The notes under the pieces are model-generated. The model searched no databases and was not told the DNA's origin. It worked only from the letters and a program-made list of their open reading frames with translations. The position numbers and the translations under genes are program-made. From contig JAMKCH010001595.1 of the NCBI GenBank assembly GCA_023653785.1, forward strand, positions 1 through 64,000: DNA of 64,000 bases. Reading direction: 5' to 3'. Below, piece after piece: positions 11,787-24,974 of the stretch (within the stretch, counting starts at the first letter, position 1; every line of letters starts with the position of its first letter). The stretch is from Ophioderma brevispina. Lineage: Eukaryota; Echinodermata; Ophiuroidea; Amphilepidida; Ophiodermatidae.

Positions 11787-12780
11787 GATTCACACCAGTA
11801 AATAACTTGAGAAACAGGTAAGTCCAGCCCCCACTGCAAATCAGGCGGTTTTTTTTTTGGCGACCCTCGCCTAAGTATACCTTAAAAACTGAGAGAAATT
11901 GCGAGACCTGGGTTGCAAATCATTGTTGCTATCAATATTAAGTATAAAATCTGTAGGAATATCAAAAAAGGTTGTCAATGATATGCTATTTTGATCCGAC
12001 AAACCAATTTTAACCGTAATCTTAGGGAACACCTGACTGAAAAAGTGCTCTGACCTCAAGGGTCCACGGTGCATGCTAGTCTTCACGGTCCAGTAGCTCG
12101 AAAATTTTGGGGATAACTACCCTAATTTCATGATTGATTGGGTAGGAGATACGATGACCTTCAAGCAGAATGTTAGCTTTAAGGTCTGAGATGTTCCATT
12201 GAGGAGAAAATGACGTTTTCATCTCGGCCATTTTGTACAGGAACGAATGGGACCAGGATTTAGTGGTGTGAAACCTATAGGATTCACACCAGTAAATAAC
12301 TTGAGAAACAGGTAAGTCCAGCCCCCACTGCAAATGAGGCGGTTTTTTTGGTGACCCTCGCCTAAGTATACCCTAAAAACTGAGAGAAATTGCAAGACCT
12401 GGGTTGCAAATCATGGTTGCTATCAATATTAAGTATAAAATCTGTAGGAATATCAAAAAAAAGGTTGTCATGGTATGTTATCTTTGATCCGACAAACCGA
12501 TTTAAACCGTATTCTTACAGGGAAACCGACTGAAAAAAGTCTGACTCCAGGGTCCGACGGTGAATGCTAGTTCTCACGGCCAGTCGCTCGGAAATTTGGG
12601 GATAACTACCTAATTCATGATTGATTGGGTAAGAGATATGATGACCTTCAAGCGAATGTTAGCTTTAAGGTGAGATTTGTTGCTTTTCGCTTCCTTGAGG
12701 AGAAAAATTACGTTTCATAATCGGCATTTTGTACAGGAACGAATGGGACCAGCGATTTAGTGGTGTGAAACCAGACCTGT
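11787..12780 (+). repeat. Two tandem copies of a 494-base unit (B)
   Basis: GATTCACACCAGTAAATAAC starts at 11,787 and again at 12,281. The units share gtccagcccccactgcaaat, gcgagacctgggttgcaaatc, atctgtaggaatatcaaaaa and catgattgattgggta. Each unit ends with GGTGTGAA, which pairs with the next TTCACACC to make a small palindrome at the junction. Further copies lie at 18,942-19,465, 19,870-20,060 (partial) and 20,905-21,410. Confidence 0.85.
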
Positions 12781-13205
12781 ACAGGTTAATACGCTGAAAC
12801 TGGATTTGGTGGCAGGTGAAAATATCAGCGCCGAAGATGTGCCAAAGTTGAAAAGGTGCTGATGATAAACCAAAATCAATGATGAATTGAGGGTACATTT
12901 TAAAATCAGTCTTGGTAATTACAGAACTTTGCTACCCAGATGTGGCCGCAACATTCAGGCCGTCTTCGCGTTGCAAAATGGCGTTTTATGTACCGCTCAG
13001 CGTGCCATAGGTGGGACCAAAAGCTGGTCCCGAATGGATACGAATAAATGGTACTAGGCATCAGAGGAACACAGCCAAGTTAGGTGGAGAGACGAAATTA
13101 CAAATTTCTTGATTGGGACCTGGATGGAAAGATCACATGGGATAGATCAACGGGGCGTCACCTGGAGAGGCCTTACACCTGAAGGGGTCGATGAGGCCTT
13201 TAAAG
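12781..13205 (+). pseudogene. Possible 3' end of a non-LTR retrotransposon ORF
   Basis: Aligns with 21,411-21,860. There, frames read LATREHASRRWRDLNYKNF and DMAWRKTGIDQVA, followed by DNA encoding a WRGLH-type end (tggagaggccttcacctgcagtgggg). This resembles the C-terminal arginine/tryptophan-rich segment of LINE polyproteins, but no catalytic domain is visible. It is broken by frameshifts. Confidence 0.3.
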
Positions 13206-13860
13206 GAAATAGTCCAAGATTTTTGTCAAGCTCAGTTGATTACACATTCATTTAAAATATATGTTACATACATCACGAATTCCCGAAAAACTTAATACCC
13301 CCCCCAATTTGACTGTAAAATTAAAAAATAGAGGCATTTTTAATTTTTGGAACCATACGAAGAAAATGGAGCGGATTTTTCGCCACGGATTCATTGATCA
13401 AAAGCGCCAATTGGCTCTCCTCGTGACGTCAGAAGTGATGACCAAAACATGTGTTGACTCGAATTGTATTGGCCGACACTGTAACATTGATGGATTAATG
13501 AAAGTAATAAAAAAAATTTGAAAATAAGTTACAGAATGACATATTTGTTCATTTTGTTGTGTTTTAATTATTATGATATAAAAACATTCGATCGCAGTTT
13601 AGGAAAGTGCAAACACTGCGGAATATGATGGGTCACAACGACGTAACTTATGGATGGTCATCACTTGACGTCACAGTTGGGCCGGGGGGGGGGGGGGCCA
13701 TGCGATGTGGATTTGTCGGAATCGTTTTCGAGTAAGATATTGGGGCCTGAAAATTAAAAAGGCAAAATACGCACAAATGTGGACATTTTCAACTTATTTT
13801 GAGTTTATGTATTACGTTACTTAAGCTTTCCATCCATACCAAATTTTCAAATATCAGAAT
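13206..13860. other. Intergenic between duplication copies
   Basis: No gene seen. It contains a poly-C tract near 13,300 and a poly-G tract near 13,684. The 86-residue frame at 13,261-13,521 has no recognisable features. Confidence 0.5.
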
Positions 13861-13869
13861 ATGACATAT

Positions 13870-14150
13870 TTCTTTTAGACCAAATCAAGCTTGCCTTATT
13901 GGTAAACGGAACGCGAAATTCAGCAGACGCCTAAAATTGCGTATAACACAAAACCCACGCACGCGTATGCATGTTCCCACGATATGCACACTGTTGGAAA
14001 CGTCTATAATCTTTGTGGTTTTAATATCAGCGAGTACGAGGCAAAATATTCATGTAATATATCATTTGTTGATAAAGTTATGGCAACAAAAAGTTAGGCC
14101 TAAAATTACCTGGATATTTTTATCTATATCAATGTCCCTATCCTGTTTGG
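13870..14150 (+). repeat. Dispersed repeat E, copy 1
   Basis: Matches 23,090-23,380 and 57,090-57,350. Shared words are aattcagcagacg, acgcacgc..tatgcat, ctttgtggttttaatatca and gataaagttatggcaacaaa. No coding capacity. Confidence 0.7.
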
Positions 14151-15391
14151 GTTATGTTAACTTTTTCCCTTAATGGCCCCAATTTCCCATGTGATAAGCA
14201 ATGAGGCACTTAAATCTCCCTAGGTGTCAATTGATTTCCCGGGAGGACTTCGTTTTGAGCGAATAGTGCCACGAGCTGTGATACGCGGTTGCCCGGATAT
14301 TTTTAAAAGGCTAACCTTCTTTGAAGAAAATGCGCTGCTTCTTATACTAATTTTACTATTTCAGTGCCGTCTCTATTTGTTGGTGTTCAGTGTGGATTTA
14401 CTTTATAATGACAGTTGTATTACCCGGTTACATTTACGTTATTTTGAGAAGAGTGCTAACAACTTTCTCAACACCAGGGCATATAACATTCTACGCTCTG
14501 TGGCATTAGCAAAGAAGGCTATTGAAATATATCGAGACATGTTCAGATTTTTCCGTAAATCGATTAAGATGTTAGTTGCCTATAGTTTCTGCCACCATAA
14601 TAATTGGATCCGATATATGTGGGGGTCTCCGCCCTCCATTACTACCCATGTTTGATGGTTTTTATCATTTTACAAACGGCTTGTATGTTTAAGAGATAAT
14701 TTAAAGTCTTACACGGCCTCGAGGAGTATAACCGAAATTCACTTATCATACCTACCTGGTAGAAATCTCAGGAACTTCGTTCTTATGGTTGAACCGTTAT
14801 TACAAAATAACCATATTGTTCCATCATAATTTATTCAGTAATGCTATCTGACATGGCTAAGACATATGTCAACGCCATTCGGCTTTTATAACAATTTTTT
14901 TATAATATGGGGTAAATAGCATGGGCCTTCATCCAAAACCCCATCGGTAAACTCTCTGCCGATTTTTTTTCAAAAAACATTAAAGCAAACATGCCTTAGC
15001 CCTAAGAGGTCATAGAGTAAAAACGAGAAAATAGCAGCTCTTCTGATACCAAAATTTGTATTTACTTACGGTAAATATGTGGTTTTTTTTTGGGTCAGGT
15101 CTTATTAGCAATAAGGCATTTGATATTACTTTATTTGCCACATCACTTCTGTGACGTAGAAATACGATACATCGACACTGTTCCACGACAGGTTATATAT
15201 CATTCAGACTTGCTTCAGTTTTCGATCATGTTTACGGCCAGGTGTACACTGAATTTGCATCAATTAAACAACAAATGTCAACTTTATTACACGGCAGGGG
15301 AAATTAAAAAACATTCTTTATGGCCCGTACTAGGTGTAAATCATAGCCCTATTTATGTTGGGCGAAAATCTGTTACTTTAATGACTTTCCC

Positions 15392-15545
15392 TCACACACA
15401 CACACACCTGCGCAGACAACTTGAACCCCACACCACCACATCCCGTTTTTCCGCGAGCGACACGCACACACACAACACTCGCAGCGCGCGCGAGCACCAC
15501 ACACACACACTCACACACACTCCCGTGCACCACCACATTTAGCAC
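15392..15545. repeat. CA microsatellite
   Basis: Interrupted CACA tract aligned with 9,529-9,625. It differs from that copy in length and interruptions. Confidence 0.9.
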
Positions 15546-17917
15546 ACACAAACAACTTTGGTGCTGCATTTATTTCTCTTCCTTTCCCTCCCTTAATTGA
15601 TTAGCGAGATTATCATTAAGCTGAAAACCATTTTACAAGGGCACGGCTGGAAGCGGAAAATTGGTTTTTAGTCATTAGACGGGCATGGATGAATCAACTG
15701 GTGGCATGGGAATATAACCACCCTTGTTGCATTTGCGTTTCTTGAAAATATAGCCAAAAATAACTCGGATTTTATTCAAATACTATCTTATAAGAGCACA
15801 TACAGTATGTATGCCAATTTAAAGTAAGAAATGACCCATTTCAGTCGTTTGTTCTTATGGAAATCATAATACATTACCGTTTTTTGTTAGGACCTCCCAA
15901 GTATCTCTGTCACTAAAAAGCGTTGTTTCTTTAAACAGAATCACGAGACATGGAGGCAGAACGGTCATTTAGGACACGTCGCGAAGAAAAGACCAAAGCC
16001 CTTTCGGCTAGTCGTAAATGGCTCGGCGCCCTCTTCATATATGCTGTCACACATTGTTGCCAAAACATAAGGATGGGAGTGGTTTTATAATAACCGCCCT
16101 TTCCTCAGGAAGATGGGCTAATGGAGCATTATTCGGTGGCAATTGCAAGACGGGTATTAGGCCGTTTAAATTACCTTTTAAAAGTCTCCCCTTCGCCAGA
16201 ACAGTTTCATTATATATGCGTGAATAAATGGAAGTTTTTCCCATTTTTGGAATTCTGATTTTATTTTTATATGACTAGTGACTTGTACCATACGACCAGG
16301 CCCCCGAGAATATTCAAAATTGATGGGCAATGATATGCTAACATTTTCAGTTCAAGTAGGAAGCCCGAAGCTTATTAATGTTGGTTTAGATTCAAAGCTG
16401 AAATTTCTGGAAAACACTTTGCTCACCTTTATTCATGAAATAATACCTCACTACTAAGTTAGAAATAATTTCCATATTAACTGGATACTATCATTGTCCA
16501 TTGACCTTGCCACAAAATGCACGCAAATCAAATTTAATCAGATTTTTGAAATAGGTAACAAGTTAGATATTGTATCACTACAACCTCCTACCCTACAAGT
16601 TATAAGCCGGCTAACCATCAACAACCTACATACCTACAGACACAATCGGATATTTAAGTCATTGCTGTCCGTACGTTACTACCGTACACTCTCTATAATC
16701 GCGTTATGACATGAAGATTTAATCTTTGAACCGCACCGCTCGTTTCTTCTTTTTAGCATTTCTTGCACCTTTGGAAAAATATAACTACGTCGCATCTTCT
16801 AAGACGTTATCCTTTACTTTAGGACTACTCCTGCAAATTAGGAATATGTTGGACCACTTTGGACGTGGAGCACTGATCCTCTAAATACGGGCAAATCAAA
16901 ACCGTCACACAACCTGATTTGTATTATCATTGTTAGCTAACTATTGACATTTCCTACAAGGTTTAAAAACACTATGCCACAAAACATACATCGTTTTTTG
17001 TTTGATGCTTTTTGTTGTTTGCTTTTTTTTTTGGGGGGGGGGGGCCCGTTTCTTTTGGGGGCATTTTTGGGTTCCGTTATTTTAAATCATGATTCTGAAT
17101 TGCCGTTGAAACACTGAAGTGTGCCGTGATGAACAGTAAACAATGAGGCAAGATGTGATTGTATGGGTTCAGAATTAAAAATCTTTTAACCGTTAGCTTT
17201 TAACCTATTTTCAAATAATAACAGACAATTTCACCCCATCATGACAGGTTGCTCTTTTAAACTAGTAAGTGCCCTTACAAGATAAAAACAAAAGAGACAC
17301 AAGAAGTACGGTTACCACATAGTTGCAAATATAGACGTAATTGTGTTAGAATACAATAATAGATCCAAAGTAATATACAACCCAACAGTAAGCAAATAAA
17401 GAATAAGGATTATCAAAGATAATAATGACAATAACAAGCAAATGTGGCATCATATGAACGTCCTTTCAGAGCTTTTAAACAAGCGTTTTTAACACACACC
17501 GGCTGTTTATCACGCGCTAACCCCAGGCGCTATGGCGCTTGATACACGAAATGTTCATTATTATAGACCGTTTTGTATACAGGCCCCCTTTTCTTACTTT
17601 CCACGCTCACATTTTACACAGTTGTCATTCTCACGTTATTTCACTCGTTTCTTGCAATTTCATTACTGTTTGTGTTTCACTGTTTTATTACTTTGGACAG
17701 TATATTAATTCATTGGTTCTTTTTAATTTTGACTGTACCTTATAACTCTAACATACTCAAATCTACATTTTGCATTTTCCATTTTGTTCTTTTTTTATGT
17801 GTTGCTATTACTCTCTATCGCTATTGTGTGTGTCTTAATTATATTTATGTTTGGTTTGTATTGCTATTTTTGCACTTATATTTTGTGGTTCTACTTACTT
17901 TGTGACCCTATATTCAA

Positions 17918-18857
17918 CCACTTAGTGACCCCAAGGGGGGGGGTTATAGGGACCCCCCACACAATTGTTGTTCGCGCTGGCCCGTTTTAGATTTTTAGCC
18001 GTGGGATTTTTGTCCGCCTGTAATTTTTTTTGTCCTGACTTTTAAATGCGCTTGTCAGCCTTTCATACAAAATAATTGTAAAATTGCCAAGCCTGTTAAT
18101 GACGTAATAGGTGGGCCTTTCGGTTCCCATGGAACCCCACCCCCCCGGCGGACAATTCCTAACGGAACGTTTAGTCATCTTTTCAAGAAGATTTTTAAAA
18201 GAAGAATAGAAACCACATGAGGAACCAAACAATTCTTTTTCTTTGCTGATCTAGTTCAATTCACATACATGTAAGTAAACACTTTTCCCTTTTTTCCTCA
18301 AGACGTTATTGAGTACCATTAAAAAAATTAATCTACCTTTATTGTGCTGTGCAAACAAACAATTGCATCATGTGATTGTTGCAAACCCGTTACTGTACAA
18401 AACTCTATTGCGGAAAATGGACGTGCATTCGGCAAACACCCGTAAAACCCTGAACTGCTCCCCCCCCCCCCCCCCGCTTCTTTCTGGCAGTCCCCTCACA
18501 CGACAGTCCTAAAAAGGCTGGTTTTGTGTTACATCTATGTAATTTGGGTCTTCTAGAATAGATATCAATAAAATAAGTTTCCAAAAGGTTTGGGTTAAGG
18601 CGCAAGGCTCATTTGATGTATTTTCCGGTCTTTTTCCCAATTTTCGCGTATTTAAAAACAATGTTGCCATAATTTGCAGCCAAAATAACAAATTTCATTT
18701 TTGTGGATGATTTGGGGGTTGTTTCTGACCCTCACAGTTTTTTCGGTATAAATTTCCTGCCAAAAACTTAACCTCGGAGTGGTTTCACCATGGAACCCTC
18801 CCCACCCCCTTGGTTTCACTTCCACAACGGGAGTGAAAACCCCTTGGTACTTAAGTG
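17918..18857. mobile_element. TTAA-targeted inverted-repeat element (D), full copy
   Basis: The right end is CCCCTTGGTACTTAAGTG followed by TTAA (18,858-18,861). The left end is CACTTAGTGACCCCAAGGGG, preceded by an imperfect TTcAAc. The arms are inverted repeats. Copy 1 of duplication A has the empty site ctatatTTAAtttg near 11,726. There is no long ORF, so this is a non-autonomous element. TTAA target duplication is the piggyBac habit, but superfamily assignment is inference. Confidence 0.65.
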
Positions 18858-18941
18858 TTAATTTGTGTTCGTACGTCATTATTATAAAGACTAAATCGTC
18901 CATCTTCAATGGTGCTTTGATCTCCTATAACAGTTTCTTAA

Positions 18942-20900
18942 CACTTAGTCACTAAGAACTTTGAGAAAACCACGGTAAGTCCAGCCCATTACACTGCAAA
19001 TTGGGCGGGGTTTTTTTTTGGTGTACCCTCGCCCTATCAGTATACTTAAAAAATGAGAGAAATTTGCGAGACCTGGGTTGCAAATCATTGTGTTGCTATC
19101 AATATTACAGTATAACATCTGTAGGAATATCAAAAAGGCTTGTTTTTTAATTTCTTATAGGTGTATTTGATCCGACAAAACCCAATTTTTACCGTATCTT
19201 ACAGGGAACAACCTGACTGAAAAAGGCTATGAACCTCCATGGTCTCTACGGTGGAAGGCTAGTCTCACGGTCAGGTGCTGGAAAATTTTGGGGATAACTA
19301 CCTAATTTCTGATTGATTGGGTAGGAGATTATTGATGAACCTTCACGCGAATATTAGCTTTAAGGTATGAGCATTATGTTCCAATTGAGGAGGCAAAATG
19401 AAGTTTTCATCTGGCCATTCGATACAGGAACGAATGGGACACGTATTTACCGGTGTAAAAAACTATAGCGGCAGTGTGAACTCCCGAGACTAGCGAAAAT
19501 AATTGTGACGTCCCCCACTGATTGTATTACCATGTATAACTTGATCTTGTCATATTGTTTTCAAACACACCAGTGAATACTAAGCAGGACCTTCGGCAAA
19601 GGGTGGTCTGTGCAGGAGAGTGGGGGGGGTCTTGGGGGGAGGTGGCCCTAGCGCAGGAGAACTGACTCGAGTGGCAAGGTAAGTGTGAATGGAGCTGTAA
19701 AAGACACTTAGGCGGCTGGAGGTTTCTGCAAGCGATGTAAAGGACGAGTCTAAGGTGCAACCATTCCGCAGGCGGGCTTGTGCAATTGTTTTGGACTTGG
19801 GCACCAACAGGCGTGAAACCAATTCCCTCCCAGTGGTCACTTAAGTGTTCATTTGTTTCTTTGCATATTATAAGCAATTTTGCAAATTTGGGGATAAGAC
19901 CCTAATGTGTCATTGATCGCCCATTGGGTAGGAGAGATGATCACCTTCAAGAGAAGGTTGCTAAGTTGAGATGTTCTATTGAGGACCCGGAAAATGACCG
20001 TTTTCATCTTGGCCATTTCCTATTTTGACCAGGAACGAATGGGCCAGGCATTTAGTGTTGCTGTAAATTCCTATAGCGGCCAGTGGGAAGAGACTAGCGA
20101 AAAATAATTGTGACTCACCGACACATGGAGGGAAGGAAATTTGATCTGGTCAACTTGTATTCAAAACACCAGGATACTAAAGCAAGCCATCTGGCTAGTG
20201 TTGTTGTGCAGAGCGGGGGGGGGGGCGGCGGGGGGGCCGTTTTTTCAGCAGCTTTTAGGAGCATGCTAGTCGAGGGAAGGTAAGTGTGAATGGGGCTTTA
20301 AAACACTCTAGGATGGCGGAGGTTTAGGAAGCGAATGTAACAATGGCCGATTTTAAATAGCCACAGTCTTAGATACATATAAACGACTTCCTTAGGCCAT
20401 GACAAGTTTGGGATGTACAGCCGGGTTTGTTACCCATAGTGAGGCGGCGCTTCTTGGTTCTCCGGAAAGGAACTATGTGATTACATGTTAAATTGAAAGT
20501 GTTTATCCAGAATAACCTTTAGGTTACTTTGGGCCCCTTCCTGTGACAATGCTACAAGCACCCATATCCCCCCCGAGTAAACCCTCCCCCCTCCCCGACG
20601 TAAGCCCTCCCTTTCACTTCTAAAGGCCCATGGCACTATGAAGGAGCAAAAGTGAAGTTATTTTATTTTCCGAATAGCTTAAAGCAAGGAAAAACAGGAA
20701 AGTGTTGTTGTGCTTAGTTCCTCTCTAAGAAATTCTTCTAGTAGATATCCTCCCCAGACTATGGATATTTTACGTCGGACCATACTATTTGTTGCTAACT
20801 TAATTAAAAAAATAAATTATTATCCTCATGAATGGCACAGCATGTGATGAAGGGGGTTCTAAAATAGAATGGAAATGCATTAAATTATAGAAATCTGAGT
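18942..20900 (+). repeat. Expanded B units with an adjoining F segment
   Basis: A B unit (18,942-19,465) is followed by F (ctatagcggcagtg...ggtaagtgtgaatgg..gct; 19,466-19,850), a partial B (19,870-20,060) and a second F (20,061-20,390). TTAA CACTTAGTCAC at 18,938 and GGTCACTTAAGTGTTCA at about 19,836 look like ends of another D-type element enclosing the first B/F pair. The stretch 20,400-20,900 has no recognised content beyond C-rich runs. Confidence 0.55.
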
Positions 20901-20904
20901 CTCT

Positions 20905-21410
20905 TAGGTATCACACCAGTAAAATAACTGAGATAACACGGTAGTCCAGCCCCCACTGCAATGAGGCGGTTTTTTTTTTGGGGGACCCTCGCCTAGTCTT
21001 ACCTAAAAAACTGACCCTTGAGAAATTGCCTGCAGAACTGGGTTGCAATCATGGTTGCTACCTATCATATTAAGTATAAATCTGTAGGGAAAGTTTACTC
21101 AAAAAAAAAAGTTGTCACTGTATATGTATTTTGACTTCCGACAACACCTAACAATTTTAACTGCTATTCTTACCGGGATTTACCACCTGAGAAAAAGTGC
21201 TATGGACCCCGGGTCCATTCGGTGCATGCTACGTTTTTTTTTTTTTCATTCCACGTCCAGTCGCTCGAAAATTTTCGGGGATAACTACCCATAATTCATG
21301 ATTGATGGGTAGGAGATATGATGCGCATACTTTCAAGAAGAATGTTAGCTTTAAGGTGAGATGTTCCCGTGAGGAAGAAAATGAGTTGTCATCTCGCACC
21401 ATTTTGTGCA
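20905..21410 (+). repeat. B unit, last copy before the LINE-like tail
   Basis: Matches 12,281-12,780 (tcacaccagtaaaataactgag, gtccagcccccactgcaatgag, ctcgaaaattttcggggata). It stands in the same position relative to the LINE-like tail as in copy 1. Confidence 0.75.
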
Positions 21411-21860
21411 TTGGTGACCCAAACTGAAACATCAGAGCCAAAAGGTGCCAAAGTGTAGAAAAGGTGCTGAAAACAAAATCCAACTGATGAACTGCCTTTC
21501 GGGCACATTTAAAAATCTTTTTCCCAGTATTTGGTAATTAAAGAATCTTTGCCCACCCAGCATGTCTCCTTTTCCCTTCGGCAGCAACATTCAGATGTTA
21601 GGATGTCTCGCGTTGCAAACTCGGAGTTTTATGCTACGCTTCTGCGTGCAACTGGTGGACCCAAGCTGGTTTACCGAATGGATACGGAAGAAAGGGTTAC
21701 ACTTGGCAACAAGAGAACACGCAAGTAGACGCTGGAGAGATTTAAATTACAAAAATTTCTTGGCCCTGTGTGACATGGCATGGAGAAAGACAGGGATAGA
21801 TCAGGTGGCGTAACTCCTCTGGAGAGGCCTTCACCTGCAGTGGGGTCGCTGATGGCTTAA
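21411..21860 (+). pseudogene. Possible 3' end of a non-LTR retrotransposon ORF, second copy
   Basis: Counterpart of 12,781-13,205 and the better preserved of the two. It reads TREHASRRWRDL and ALCDMAWRKTG in one frame before frameshifting into the WRGLH-type end. No catalytic motif is present. Confidence 0.35.
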
Positions 21861-23085
21861 ATGATTAAACACCTTTATATCATTGATTTTTTTTTATTAC
21901 TGAGTTTTTTATCAAGAGAAAAAAAAACGACATTTGAACGATAAAAACGATTGTATCGAGACGACCAAAATATAGTTTTTCGAAGCTATGTTTTCTCTTA
22001 ATAAACTAAGAGAAAGAAAACCAATTTATGTTTAGACATCATATAGTTATCGGGGTTGTGGTTCAATGAGCTTGCCGTAAACGAGAGCCATTTTCTTTAA
22101 ATATTATTTTTACGCCGGGAATAAGAGATCAGAGTGGCCGTTTGGAGTGAACCTAGCGTGCCCTTACCTAGCCCTCACCCATTCTGCAGGGTTAACCAGT
22201 TTGACACTTCTGAATTGAAAAAGATTTCGCTCTATTTTCACCAACTATCGCGCACCTTGACCTGGACAAAGACATGATCACTACCATTGTGCCGCACCCA
22301 ATCTTCATTCGGCCATATGCAGAGTAATTTCGAAGGGGGTGCCTGATTATGACTCGATGTCCATGAGGATGGTTCTGTTTTTGTATATTCACACTTTACA
22401 GGAACATAAAAATGGTAATTTAAATAACCATATGTAGTTTGTTTCAAATTAAAACTTATGACAAGTGCTGTATTGGGACTCAATAGAAATATTTGAACTA
22501 TGTGTGGTACAAAAATGGTTGGTCACTTGATCCCCCGCCGTCACTAAAAGGTCTCAAATCAGGTTACTGGTCTAATTATAAACCAGTGTATGTTTAAGTT
22601 TGGTGCCTTACCCCCCCAAAATAGAAAAATGGACCTTGTGGACGTGGCATAGACCCCTATTGCCAACCATTCACATCTTGCAAGTTGTTTTTTGAAATAA
22701 TGGCACCCCAAATTTACAAACTTTAATTTACTGGCACGCGCCACCCCACTCGACATACTGATAAACACAATTAAATTTGATATTATAATTGCATCCTCAT
22801 TTTATCATAAGATCACATTATGGCGATTTTCGGGGAATGAATTTGTTGGACCATATACGGATTATCGTGTCCTTGGATTGGTCAAATACAAAAACCGGCC
22901 GGATTTCAAAAAAGAAAACTTAATTCATTTTTTTTGCAAGTATTTTGGTCTATCTTGATCTTGATCTTGATTTGGATTTATCCCACAAATCTTTAAAGAG
23001 AAACTGGCACATCTTGAAAATAGGCGCCCTTCAGAGTTTTCATTAATCGATATTTTGCTTATGGTTGTAAGCTTTTATATACACC
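21861..23085. other. Intergenic, no gene seen
   Basis: AT-rich, with short overlapping ORFs on both strands that show no protein-like features. A small GATCTT triplet-like repeat lies near 22,960. Confidence 0.5.
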
Positions 23086-23089
23086 CAAG

Positions 23090-23380
23090 CCCCTCACCGG
23101 AAAATGATTAGGACTTCCAAATCAGCCTCCTTATTGGGAACACTTCCGGACCATCGGAATTCAGCAGACGACCCGAAAAATGGCGTATATACACAAGAAC
23201 ACGCACGCAGTATGCAGTTTTTCCCCCACGCTTTACCTGCACACTGTTTAGTGGAAGAGTCCGTATAATCTTGTGGTTTTAATATCATGTGAGTACAAGT
23301 TTAAACGCATCATGCATATTTGGGTATGTTAGTTTTATGTGTAAAATATATTCTGTTCTTCCAATGGCCAGTGTACAGCT
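23090..23380 (+). repeat. Dispersed repeat E, copy 2
   Basis: Matches 13,870-14,150 and 57,090-57,350. It shares gtgtaaaatatat..tctgttcttccaatggcc with the 57 kb copy. Confidence 0.7.
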
Positions 23381-24970
23381 TAACTTGTTTAACCCTCGTA
23401 CAACCAAAGGATCTTCTCTTCATTCAGACACGGCGGTTTGGGGGGGGGGGGAGCGTTACTATCCCCGGATTTTTTAGCCCAATTCAAGAGCCGTGTTCCG
23501 ATCATCTTAGGACCCAATGGTTTACCGGAAGTAGTATTGATTATGAATCAGATGAAAGTCCGTATTTTTTTGTTTCCTCATGTCTCCCGTTCGAAACTTT
23601 CTCATAATAATCTGAGCCCTTAAATCTTTCCCCTATTCCCAGATTTACACAAAAAACAAGGAATTAATGGTTCTCTTAACCCATATAGTCCACTATAATT
23701 GAATGATTTGTCTACCCCACACACATTGCACCCCACAGAAATTTACAAAGTTTTGGTGTTAATATTCATCTCTGAAATAGTCAAAAATAATATATTACAA
23801 GTCTACCACAATTTACACCTATGTGGATCATGTAGAAATAAGGGGGCAACGTTTGGACAGGGGTAAAAATTAGAATTGTCGAATTGATTTTTTAAATGAC
23901 CCCTTCTTCCCTGTTACCAATTGATTGGGCTACTCTAAGGTTTAAAAAAGGTTATCAGTTTTGCCCCATCTATCTACGCTGTTTAGAGTGTGTTCTTCAT
24001 TTGTAACACATAAGGCTCATAACCCATCTGTTCGGGTCAAGGTCATCCTGGGTTAAAAAATCATAGAATGTCCGATTGATCGGACTGGTTGTAAACTGTT
24101 AAATTTTGTCCCACCTAGATAAGTTAAATCGTAAATAGATTTCTTGCGTTCACTGAACTTTCTATATAAGCATTACAGAGCTATGGCAATAGTCCTCCCA
24201 TAGACCCTGTAGCCCCCAGTCCACACATTTTGCGTTTCCTATTACTGATGCAACGAATATTATAGGAATTGGTGAACAAGACCAGTATATTCGGGTTCTG
24301 TTACAATTAGCAAGAAAACCAATTTGACACCCTATTATAACGACTCCACGGATTATATCCTGAAATTAAAGTTAACCCCATCTGTGACCTTGAACCTTAT
24401 TTTGACTCCAAACTATTGAACTACTACAACCTGCAGACTCTCTATGGCAAAACTATACCTTGTGTTTCTTTTAATCCTGGGAATAAACGAACACGTTGGA
24501 TTTCATACTTTTTCGACGGTTGGATACTTTTCACTTATTTCCTGACCCCTGTATAAACCCTTACCCCCTTAAAACCAATTATGTTCCACTCTGTGCACTT
24601 TAGGAATGACTTTTGTATATGTGTGTTAAAGGTCTCGATTCTCATACAATTCTATTGTGATGGATTTCTTCCCTGATTCTGTTGCAAATTACGTGTTTGG
24701 GGGTTAAGTTTCGCAGCAGCATCTATTTTGACTGGCCTTATATAGTGCATGTTAGGTCACTTGTAAACGGGCCACCCTCGCCTGTTAACCACCCAACAAC
24801 ATTTACACCTTGTGAATTTATGCACCAATTCCATTCACTAACGTTTGATCGTATTGTAAATGATCCCAATTCACAGGCCACATCCAATCAATGACATGAC
24901 GCCCTTATGGATGAGCGATTTACCCACACCAGTGTCATGCGTAATTTCCTTTTCTTCATTGGCGGACTGA
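23381..24970. other. Intergenic, no gene seen
   Basis: A poly-G tract lies near 23,440. The remaining sequence has no ORF of interest and no repeat that I could match elsewhere in the window. Confidence 0.45.
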
Positions 24971-24974
24971 AGTA

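Larger units (their letters stand above)
8400..13205 (+). repeat. Segmental duplication A, copy 1
   Basis: Nearly its whole length aligns, in order, with 14,185-21,860. It starts near gataagcaatgaggcacttaa and ends near ctggagaggcctt..acctg. Differences are mostly 1-10 base insertions and deletions, with good identity between them. It contains a CA microsatellite (9,529-9,625), a poly-G tract near 10,935, a 494-base tandem unit and a LINE-like tail. No gene is supported. Confidence 0.85.
14185..21860 (+). repeat. Segmental duplication A, copy 2
   Basis: Aligns with 8,400-13,205 but is about 2.9 kb longer. The extra length comes from a TTAA-type insertion (17,918-18,857), extra B/F units (18,942-20,900) and many small insertions. 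The 143-residue frame at 14,224-14,655 is not preserved in copy 1, so I do not call it a gene. Confidence 0.85.

Noticed and set aside
14224..14655. 143-residue ORF with hydrophobic segments
   Set aside because: The aligned copy at 8,430-8,760 does not keep the frame, and composition is that of AT-rich noncoding DNA.
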